39,166 nt of DNA from Prevotella sp. (lineage in GTDB: Bacteria > Bacteroidota > Bacteroidia > Bacteroidales > Dysgonomonadaceae). The DNA is taken from contig JAITVH010000026.1 of NCBI GenBank assembly GCA_031285905.1, forward strand, positions 1 through 39,166. The letters run 5' to 3'. Below, piece by piece: positions 7,361 through 13,957 of this stretch (its first letter is position 1; every line of letters starts with the position of its first letter). The translations under genes were made by a program, and so were the position numbers. The notes below the pieces were generated by a model, which was not told the DNA's origin, searched no databases, and saw only the letters and a program-made list of their open reading frames with translations.

Positions 7361-7612
7361 ATGCTCGTTAATTATGAGGATAGAAAAGATTTTTTAGACG
7401 TCGTAACACATATACGTGAGGTTATTAGGCAAAATCAAATAGAGGGGGCGTGTGTAGGAGCTTACAACTCTAATATTATTTCTAGAATATTAGGTTTAGC
7501 GGAAAAGAAAGAGTTATCAGGTCAAGACGGAAAAGAACTAATTATTAATGTTAACTCCACGGATACTAAGGATAAACTTAAAAAGCTACAACAGGACTTA
7601 CAGAAAAAATAA
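7361..7612 (+). pseudogene. C-terminal fragment resembling a phage terminase small subunit
   Basis: An 83-residue frame with no upstream extension, since a stop lies immediately before the ATG. The segments FLDVVTHIREVIRQNQIEGACVG, YNSNIISRILGLAEKK and the tail ELIINVNSTDTKDKLKKLQ resemble the C-terminal part of phage DNA-packaging (terminase small subunit) proteins of Bacteroidales phages. Those proteins contain an EGA-x-x-G-x-[FY]-N-x-x-I-[IA]-[SA]-R-x-LGL motif. The N-terminal HTH region is absent. It abuts the truncated DUF932 gene head to head and is followed by a terminator at 7638. The identification is from memory of the motif. Confidence 0.4.
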
Positions 7613-7637
7613 CTGTTTGTAAATTTGATCATTTTTG

Positions 7638-7672
7638 AATGGCTTTGTCGTGAGATAAGGCCATTTCTTTTA
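7638..7672 (+). terminator. Rho-independent terminator after the phage-type fragment
   Basis: AATGGC..TT pairs with AA..GCCATT across a short loop, with one bulge, followed by TCTTTTA on the + strand. It is 26 bp past the stop at 7612. Confidence 0.6.
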
Positions 7673-7680
7673 CTTACTGT

Positions 7681-7858
7681 TATACTGTAAAAAGCAAGTA
7701 TAAATGTGTGTAAAAAGTATTATTCTGTTTTAGCTAACATTTATACTGTAAATAAGTAAGTAAAAACGTTAGTAAAGAAAATGCATTCTAAATGAGTTCT
7801 ATTAAGGATTGAGCTATTACCTATTATAAATCTGATGTATGTAAATTTGTATGTAAAA
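7681..7858. repeat. Cluster of GTAAA-containing direct repeats next to tRNA-Arg
   Basis: Two imperfect ~39-bp units start TATACTGTAAA (7681 and 7742). Two tandem 11-mers, TGTATGTAAA(T/A), lie at 7836 and 7848, spaced 12 bp. They sit between a phage fragment and the 3' end of tRNA-Arg, which suits integrase arm-type sites of an element once inserted there. That function is inferred. Confidence 0.4.
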
Positions 7859-7861
7859 TAA

Positions 7862-7901
7862 AATAAGCGAAAGATAAATCATTAATTATCAATCGCTTAT
7901 T
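7862..7901 (-). terminator. Rho-independent terminator of tRNA-Arg
   Basis: A 9-bp stem, AATAAGCGA (7862-7870) with TCGCTTATT (7893-7901), is followed on the minus strand by TTTTATTTT. It begins 12 bp beyond the tRNA 3' end. Confidence 0.8.
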
Positions 7902-7912
7902 CATTTTATCAG

Positions 7913-7986
7913 TGATCCGAGCGGGATTCGAACCCACGACCCACAGCTTAGAAGGCTGTTGCTCTATCCAGCTGAGCTACCGGACC
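7913..7986 (-). tRNA. tRNA-Arg (anticodon UCU)
   Basis: A 74-nt cloverleaf on the minus strand. The acceptor 5' end is GGTCCGG, the D-arm is GCTCAGCTGGATAGAGC, and the anticodon arm ACAGC-CTTCTAA-GCTGT has TCT at 34-36. The T-arm contains GTTCGAATC and the discriminator is A. No CCA is encoded. It reads AGA codons. Its 3' end faces phage-type fragments and repeats, suggesting past use as an integration site. Confidence 0.95.
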
Positions 7987-8120
7987 ATCCTTTTTGCTTT
8001 TAAGCGAGTGCAAAGATAGTATTTTTTTATAAAATCGAAAAACTTTTATATTGGTTATTAAAAAATGCTGAAAGAAAAATCAATTCTCTTCCATCCATTC
8101 AGTCGAATTGAACATCTTCA

Positions 8121-9536
8121 TCAAAATTTTACCCACACTGCAACTTTACCATCCTTGATAGTAAAATTCCCATTTCCATCCTTATCAATCACAACTTTAT
8201 CTTTAATATTACCAGTCAAATCAAACCATTGCTGACCAGCACGCTTCTTTCCTACATTCATAATTTTATTTCCACTCATTCCATTAGAGATGAGAAGTGC
8301 CAAACCAGAATCCGGATGTTCATTATCTCCCGCGCGCACAAAACCAACTACTGCGAGATCATCAAAGTAATCTTGTTGTTTCCCGAATGCATATTTCTGA
8401 CGGGTATGTATCAATATTTCAATTATTGTTTGATGCAGTGATTGCTTTCCCGATATATCATAATAGTCTCCATAAAAAATGCATGGATAGCCTTTCTCCA
8501 TCAATAATATTAATGCATAAGCAGAAGGTTTGAACCAGTCTTCAATTTGAGATTCCAAGGAACTTCCCTTCTGAGAATCATGATTATCAACAAAAGTCAC
8601 AGCATGATCGGAAGATATAGAAATAAGCGTCCCTTGAAGAAGTTGTCGCATATCGTATTTCTTGCCTTGCTGCGATGCCGCAAACATATTATAATGAAGC
8701 GGCACATCAAAAAGATCAATACATCCATCTACCGCTCCAAGATATCTTCCTAAGGAATCAAGATCTCCGCTCCAATATTCCCCTACAGCATAAAATTCAT
8801 CGCCCCTCTCCTTTCTCACACTTTCGAGAAATTGTTTGACAAACTGATCGCTCATATGCTTTATAGCATCAAGACGCATACCATCCAAATTTAGTTCTTT
8901 AGACACCCATGCTCCCCAGCGGTTCAGTTCTCCAACTACTTCGGGATGGTCGAGATCGAGATCGTTTCCGAGCAGGAAGTCATAATTACCATTCTCGGAA
9001 TCTACTCCCTCACTCCATGACTTATTTTCTCCAAGTATTCTATATATGCCGCTTTTTTTAACCGCATCATTATAGTCCGTTCCTGAAAAATGATACCAGT
9101 GCCATTCAAAATCGGAGTACTTTTTATCCCTTCCCGGGAAATTATATCCAGTCCATCCCTGTATCTCAAATGGCTGGGAAATATCTTCTGTTCTTTCTTC
9201 GGGATTAACTTCTACTACTTCAAATCGCTCAGTATAATCTCCCCATGATTTATGGTTCATCACAGCATCCAGATAAACGGATATTTTATATTTATGCAAT
9301 TCATCTATCATATCCTGCAATTCCTTCTTGGTGCCATATTTTGTCCTGACAGTATTTTTTTGATCAAACTCTCCTAAATCAAAAAGATCATATGTCGCAT
9401 ATCCTTCATCCTGTTGCTCATCTGCCTTATAAGCAGAGGGTCGGCGGTTCGAATCCGTCAACGTCCACTTGAAAATCAAAGACTTATGAGAAATCGCAAG
9501 TCTTTTTTCTTTTATATGTACACACAATTTGCACAC
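8121..9536 (-). CDS. GH13 alpha-amylase, 5' end replaced
   Basis: A 471-residue open frame. Residues from ~35 on are a cytoplasmic-type GH13 alpha-amylase: YATYDLFDLGEFDQ, YLDAVMNHK, DGMRLDAIKH (nucleophile D223), GEYW (acid/base E253) and FVDNHD (D320). The C-terminal beta domain is present. The normal N-terminus, about 50-60 residues with the first strand of the (beta/alpha)8 barrel and an MQYFEWY-type motif, is missing. Residues ~1-34 are translated from the antisense of a tRNA 3' half and its terminator on the + strand. The enzyme is therefore probably not functional although its frame is open. It has no promoter of its own. Confidence 0.8.
   Translation of the reverse strand: MCKLCVHIKEKRLAISHKSLIFKWTLTDSNRRPSAYKADEQQDEGYATYDLFDLGEFDQKNTVRTKYGTKKELQDMIDELHKYKISVYLDAVMNHKSWGDYTERFEVVEVNPEERTEDISQPFEIQGWTGYNFPGRDKKYSDFEWHWYHFSGTDYNDAVKKSGIYRILGENKSWSEGVDSENGNYDFLLGNDLDLDHPEVVGELNRWGAWVSKELNLDGMRLDAIKHMSDQFVKQFLESVRKERGDEFYAVGEYWSGDLDSLGRYLGAVDGCIDLFDVPLHYNMFAASQQGKKYDMRQLLQGTLISISSDHAVTFVDNHDSQKGSSLESQIEDWFKPSAYALILLMEKGYPCIFYGDYYDISGKQSLHQTIIEILIHTRQKYAFGKQQDYFDDLAVVGFVRAGDNEHPDSGLALLISNGMSGNKIMNVGKKRAGQQWFDLTGNIKDKVVIDKDGNGNFTIKDGKVAVWVKF
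9421..9467 (+). pseudogene. 3' half of a tRNA (anticodon-loop onward) at the amylase junction
   Basis: The anticodon arm is TCTGC-CTTATAA-GCAGA (9421-9437), with TAT at 34-36. A GGGTC variable loop, T-arm GGCGG-TTCGAAT-CCGTC (9443-9459), acceptor 3' strand AACGTCC (9460-9466) and discriminator A follow. No D-arm or acceptor 5' strand precedes it; the sequence upstream is the amylase gene in antisense. A factor-independent terminator follows, as after a real tRNA gene. Isolated tRNA 3' ends are typical att remnants of integrative elements. By position the anticodon is UAU (Ile), but the fragment is not functional. Confidence 0.75.
9478..9508 (+). terminator. Terminator behind the tRNA 3' fragment
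   Basis: An 8-bp stem, AAAGACTT (9478-9485) with AAGTCTTT (9498-9505), and a 12-nt loop, ending in a T-run on the + strand. It marks the native downstream end of the tRNA gene whose 3' half is left here. Confidence 0.75.
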
Positions 9537-9713
9537 AACTTTTGAGATACAAAGAAATGGTTTGAAAAATATTGCAACCTAAATTTCTTTTCCGGCTAAG
9601 GTAATTTTGCATATAGAATCTTCTTATTTCTTTTAGATATTCAACTACTATGAGAAATCCGAAACTAAAATGATTAGTACAAATGTTTGTTTTATCAAAT
9701 TAAGGATTTCACC

Positions 9714-9962
9714 CTAAGCCTTATTATATTTCCGCAATAAATCTTTCGGGTCGAACAGAAAAGCATAATATTTCCGGTCTTGATATGTAAAGGTAGCAGT
9801 CTCTTTCCTGAAATAATATCGAAGAATTTCTAAAGACAAATGGTTTGCTTCTTCAACAAAGGCTAGACCTCTTTTGAAATTTACACCAAATTCCGAGCAT
9901 AGGAATATCAGCAGTTGAGTTAACAGTCCTTTCCCTTTAAATTCAGGTTTTACTATAACAGG
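9714..9962 (-). pseudogene. C-terminal fragment of a GNAT-type acetyltransferase
   Basis: A frame without a start codon runs from a stop at 9963-9965 to the stop at 9714-9716 (82 residues). It begins PVIVKPEFKGKGLLTQLL, the GNAT motif A acetyl-CoA loop (Q/RxxGxG/A-like KGKGL). A helix and the strand YYAFLFDPKDLL near the end complete the half-domain. The N-terminal half is absent. It is a remnant left between the tRNA fragment and the Fic gene. Confidence 0.55.
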
Positions 9963-10179
9963 TCATTATGCAGAATGCATAGGTGATTAATAACCAATCA
10001 AATGACGATTTTTTAGGTACAAACCCCAAAAGAAGCGGCAAATACATTCTATTTACTGTCAACCACTTACGTAAATATACGTGGTTTTGGTGAAAAGGCG
10101 AAATATTTAATGGAAAGTTCTGAAAGTATTATCCAGAATTTCATTTTTAAATAAAAAATTTAGCATTTAATTTTTATTG
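9963..10179. other. Intergenic stretch between GNAT remnant and Fic promoter
   Basis: No convincing gene. A short + strand reading (VNHLRKYTWFW near 10050-10090) looks protein-like but is interrupted by stops and was not identified. Confidence 0.4.
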
Positions 10180-10244
10180 GGTAGTACTACCTGACAAAAA
10201 CTACCCTGTTAACTACCCTAATTTAAAATTATTTTCTACTTTTG
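10180..10244 (+). promoter_or_regulatory. Fic promoter with four CTACC/GGTAG half-sites
   Basis: TACTTTTG at 10237-10244 matches the TAnnTTTG -7 box and ends 5 bp before the ATG at 10249, so the mRNA may be nearly leaderless. Upstream lie GGTAG (10180-10184) and CTACC (10187-10191), which form the 12-bp palindrome GGTAGTACTACC, plus two direct CTACC copies (10201-10205, 10213-10217). The sites overlap the expected -33 region. Binding there would probably repress, and the Fic protein carries its own C-terminal HTH. Confidence 0.6.
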
Positions 10245-10248
10245 CTTT

Positions 10249-11187
10249 ATGTCATATGAACCACCTTATAAGATCACGCCTAAAATTATCGACCTTGTTT
10301 CTAAGATAAGCGAAGCAGTGGGTAGTTTTTATACTCAAGAGGGATTACGATTGCATCGAATAAACCGTATAAAAACTATTCAAGGCTCTTTAGCTATTGA
10401 GGGTAATACCTTGACGACAGATCAAATTACAGCTATATTGGATGGCAAGCCTGTTGTTGCACCTATTAATGAAGTACAGGAGATTCGAAACGCCATTAAA
10501 GCCTACGAATTGCTTGAAACGCTAAATCCGAACAGCCTGGATGACCTTTTGAAAGCACATCTTACAATGGAAACCGGATTGATTGATGATGCAGGGCGTT
10601 TTAGGTCGGGAGGCGTTGGTGTGGCTTCGGGTGAAGAAATTATTCATTATGCACCGCCAGCTGAGCGTGTACCACAGTTAATGAAAGAGTTATTCCTTTG
10701 GCTAAACAGGACAGAAGAGCATCCATTGATAAAAAGTTGCATCTTCCATTATGAGTTTGAATTTATACACCCGTTCTCGGATGGTAACGGACGAACAGGT
10801 AGACTCTGGCAAACGCTTATCCTTGCCAATTGGCGACCTGTATTCAAAAATCTACCCATTGAGAATATCGTTTATAAATATCGTAAGGAGTATTATAAAG
10901 CTATTGCCATTAGTGGAGGAGAAGATGGTTGCACTCCGTTTATAGAGTTTATCTTGGGAGTAATTGACGAAACTTTGGCTCTCGAAAGTAACACTCCACG
11001 CTCGACACGTGACAAAATCATAGAACAGATACATAATAATCCCAAGATTACCCGCAACGAGTTAGCTTCAATATTGGGTATAACTTCCGATGGAGTTAAA
11101 TATCACCTTCAAAAAATGATAACAGAAGGTGTTATTGTCCGTAATGGTTCGGCTAGGGGTGGATATTGGGAGGTTGTGAGGGATTGA
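10249..11187 (+). CDS. Fic-family protein (class II, with C-terminal winged HTH)
   Basis: A 312-residue Fic protein, probably an AMP-transferase that modifies target proteins with ATP. The core motif HPFSDGNGRTGR is at 174-185. An N-terminal inhibitory helix carries SLAIEGN (47-53), fitting [S/T]xxxE[G/N], which defines intramolecularly inhibited class II Fic proteins. In these, Glu51 would contact Arg of the GNGRTGR loop. Residues ~255-312 form a winged HTH (TRNELASILGITSDGVKYHLQKM). The operator-like half-sites in its promoter suggest autoregulation. No separate antitoxin gene is seen, which is consistent with internal inhibition. The start agrees with family N-termini. It is the first intact gene of the defence-like block. 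Confidence 0.92.
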   Translation: MSYEPPYKITPKIIDLVSKISEAVGSFYTQEGLRLHRINRIKTIQGSLAIEGNTLTTDQITAILDGKPVVAPINEVQEIRNAIKAYELLETLNPNSLDDLLKAHLTMETGLIDDAGRFRSGGVGVASGEEIIHYAPPAERVPQLMKELFLWLNRTEEHPLIKSCIFHYEFEFIHPFSDGNGRTGRLWQTLILANWRPVFKNLPIENIVYKYRKEYYKAIAISGGEDGCTPFIEFILGVIDETLALESNTPRSTRDKIIEQIHNNPKITRNELASILGITSDGVKYHLQKMITEGVIVRNGSARGGYWEVVRD

Positions 11188-11284
11188 TTATATGCGTCAT
11201 TTTAAGGATATATCGCCTTCTACTGCTATACATGAATTAAGGGAAGTAATTGAAAAAAATATTTAGGCAAAAATGGTGTTGGGA

Positions 11285-11318
11285 TATAACCATATATCGT
11301 TATAAATAGTTAATTTTG
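11285..11318 (+). promoter_or_regulatory. Promoter and inverted repeat upstream of the PIN-domain gene
   Basis: TAATTTTG (11311-11318) matches the -7 consensus and lies 20 bp before the ATG at 11339. Directly upstream TATAAC (11285-11290) and GTTATA (11299-11304) form an inverted repeat with an 8-bp spacer, positioned where a repressor would block the -33 region. Confidence 0.5.
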
Positions 11319-11338
11319 AGATAAAAATTACGCAAAAC

Positions 11339-13561
11339 ATGGAAAACAATATATATAATAAAGCTGTCACCTATAGTTTATTATCTCATATAAGCAATTC
11401 TGGAATTTTATCTAGAGGTCCTCTTGATATCTTTATACCAATTGTAAAAAAAGCCTTACATTTTTTATATTCGGGGAGAAACGGAGAATATAAATCTAAT
11501 AAAATAGATGAAATAAGAGATCGAATCAATATTGAATATGGGATTGATATTCCTAAAATTGTTTTACTGAAAATACTTAAACAGATTGCTCTTGATGTAA
11601 ATACAGAGCGTGAATATTTCCAAGTTTTTAATGATGGAGCTTTCTGGATAAAAGATTTTATTTTCGTAGATTTTGATGAGCAAATTGAAGAAGCTAAAAT
11701 TAACATTAAAAACCTACAAAATCTTTTTATGGAATTCTGTAAAATACAGAATATAGACTATGAAGAGAATAACTGTGTCATTAGATTTATTGAGAAACAT
11801 AAACTCTCGATGTCAAAATATTTATCTCACAAAAATACTATTCCAGATAATAAAGATTTTCTGATTGCTGCGAATTTCATCAATTTTTTTAAAGAAAATG
11901 GTAGTATCTTTTATGAACAAATTAAAAGAATTTATTTAGGCTCTGTTTTGTCAATGCGTCTTGATTATGAACCAAATATTAAAGATAATAATATTCAATT
12001 AACATTATTGTTAGATACAAATTTTATTGTAAGTCTTATTGACCTCAATACAAAAGAGTCTACATACACATGTAATACTCTTCTTGATATTTGTAAAAAA
12101 TTAAATGCTTCTTTTTATGTTCTTCCTGAAACAATTGAAGAAATTAAAAAGCTCCTTTACTATAAATCGGAGACACTTGATGATGTCATGATATCTAAAT
12201 ATATAAATGAAGAAGATATATATCGAGCTTGTGAAAGAAGAAATCTATCTAAAGTGGATTTAGACAGGATTGCTGACAATATTGAAGATATTCTGTCTCA
12301 AAAAAGAATTAATATTGTAGGAAATACAGATAAATTAAAAAACAAAGCAAAATATAGTGAAGATTATAAAAATCTAAAGAAAGTAAGAAATACTGATTTA
12401 GCAGCCCTCCATGATGCAATGGCGTTAATATATGTTAGAGAAAAAAGAGGTAATAAAATTAGAGATTTTGAAAAAGTCAACTGTTGGTTCGTTAACAATT
12501 CTTTTTCTCAAGAATCTATGGATAATGAATCCAATATACAGACTAATAATTATCAACCTGAATCTATCAAAGTTGATGATTTATTAAATATATTATGGCT
12601 TAGTTCTCCTGTTATAAATAAAAGTATAAATAATAATGAACTTTCTGATATTGGATTAACATCTTTAATTGCTTTTTCATTAAACGAATCTTTGCCTACA
12701 GCTCGAATTATAAGGGAGTTAGACTCAAATATTGAAAAATACGCAAAAGAGGAAATTACAGAAAAAGATATACATTATTTGTCTATAAGAGTAACGAGTA
12801 GACAACTCAATAGTATTGATGTCGAAGAATTAAATAAATTAGCAAAAACTAATTCGTCTGAGTTTAATATACGACTGAAAGATGAAGTAAAAAAACAAGA
12901 GGAGATTGAAAAAAGAAAAAGTGAAAGGTTTGAACAAGTAATATTAGCTTTTAATGACAAAATGCAAGAATTAGATAGCAAAAAAGAAGAATTGGAGCAA
13001 ATTAAGAAAAAAACAGAAGAGATAAGCCTAATAAAGATTAATGAAGCTTTACAAAAAACGATACAAGCCGAAGAGGAAAATAATAAAATTAACAAAATAA
13101 GAGAAGAAGAGAAAAAGGAGAGAAAGCTTTTAAAAGACACAATAAATGAAATTGATAAACTTACTTCTCAAAAAGAAAGATTGGAGGAAGAAAGAGAACA
13201 ATCCGTTTCAATGTTCAAATATTGGGTAGTAATTATTTTAGAATTTGTTTGTTTTGGTATCCTTTTAATAGGTATTGTATACTATTTATTTATATACAAA
13301 GGAGATGTTACTTTGGAAAGCATGTTTAGTGATAATCCATTTTGGTTAATATTGGTAGGAGTTTCTTTTCTAGCAGTTATCGTAAGAATTTGTTCTTCTT
13401 ATTTAAGTTCTCCAAAAATAATTTATAGAAAACTAAAAAAAGAACAATACATCCATTGGGAAGAAAACCATTCTGAATATCATAAAATTTTGAGCCGCTT
13501 AACTGATTTAGAAAATACGAAAAAAAATATCCTAGATAAAACAGATATTACTACATCTTAA
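11339..13561 (+). CDS. PIN-domain, coiled-coil, two-TM membrane protein of unknown function
   Basis: A 740-residue protein. An uncharacterised N-terminal helical domain spans ~1-210. A PIN-like nuclease domain spans ~220-390: LTLLLDTNFIVSLIDL with D226, acidic E264/E267/E268, and NTDLAALHDA with D353/D359. A linker follows, then a long Lys/Glu-rich coiled coil at ~510-622, two TM helices (~627-652 and ~666-686) and a short C-terminal coiled coil. PIN domains are Mg-dependent RNases or flap nucleases. Tethering one to the membrane through a coiled coil suggests a sensor-effector, for example abortive infection, but this is inferred. It is strongly AT-rich even for this window and sits between Fic and a DISARM-like helicase locus. 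No family name is recognised. Confidence 0.75.
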   Translation: MENNIYNKAVTYSLLSHISNSGILSRGPLDIFIPIVKKALHFLYSGRNGEYKSNKIDEIRDRINIEYGIDIPKIVLLKILKQIALDVNTEREYFQVFNDGAFWIKDFIFVDFDEQIEEAKINIKNLQNLFMEFCKIQNIDYEENNCVIRFIEKHKLSMSKYLSHKNTIPDNKDFLIAANFINFFKENGSIFYEQIKRIYLGSVLSMRLDYEPNIKDNNIQLTLLLDTNFIVSLIDLNTKESTYTCNTLLDICKKLNASFYVLPETIEEIKKLLYYKSETLDDVMISKYINEEDIYRACERRNLSKVDLDRIADNIEDILSQKRINIVGNTDKLKNKAKYSEDYKNLKKVRNTDLAALHDAMALIYVREKRGNKIRDFEKVNCWFVNNSFSQESMDNESNIQTNNYQPESIKVDDLLNILWLSSPVINKSINNNELSDIGLTSLIAFSLNESLPTARIIRELDSNIEKYAKEEITEKDIHYLSIRVTSRQLNSIDVEELNKLAKTNSSEFNIRLKDEVKKQEEIEKRKSERFEQVILAFNDKMQELDSKKEELEQIKKKTEEISLIKINEALQKTIQAEEENNKINKIREEEKKERKLLKDTINEIDKLTSQKERLEEEREQSVSMFKYWVVIILEFVCFGILLIGIVYYLFIYKGDVTLESMFSDNPFWLILVGVSFLAVIVRICSSYLSSPKIIYRKLKKEQYIHWEENHSEYHKILSRLTDLENTKKNILDKTDITTS

Positions 13562-13957
13562 TTTTCCTCTTTCAACAACTGTTATACATCCTAGATACAA
13601 CAAGAATAGAAAGGGTAAGACTTTTTCCTGAGAATACGCTAGTCTGAATGACTACTTGAAAGATTTTTAGAAAAATCGATAGATTTCTGGTCTTGCATGT
13701 TTATTTTAATATGACAATTATTAAAAAAAAGTCGGATTAGAAAAATAATTAAAATATAGTATGCCTTTATGGGTATTTGATGTATTTCTGTAAGCAAGTA
13801 ATCTATCTTTTTGTTAAAATTTTGATACCATACTAGAATTTTACTATTTCTATCTTATTTAATAGGTCCACCTTTTAACTTCCATATATCTTTTATAAAA
13901 TTTTAAAGAGCTGAAAACAAATCTTATATTTGCATAATTAGGTAAATAAATTAAATT
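13562..13957. other. Intergenic region with the helicase promoter
   Basis: About 400 bp, AT-rich, with no gene. TATATTTG at 13925-13932 fits the Bacteroidetes -7 box, 25 bp upstream of the helicase ATG. The helicase thus seems to have its own promoter instead of reading through from the PIN-domain gene. Confidence 0.55.

Noticed and set aside
9601..9610. GTAATTTTGC matches the CTnDOT core att consensus GTANNTTTGC
   Set aside because: The word is also a -7 promoter motif and one or two matches are expected by chance in this AT-rich window. No integrase or second copy is adjacent.
11192..11266. 24-residue open frame after Fic (MRHFKDISPSTAIHELREVIEKN)
   Set aside because: A possible small partner of Fic, but the class II Fic carries its own inhibitor, and no start signal or known antitoxin pattern supports it.
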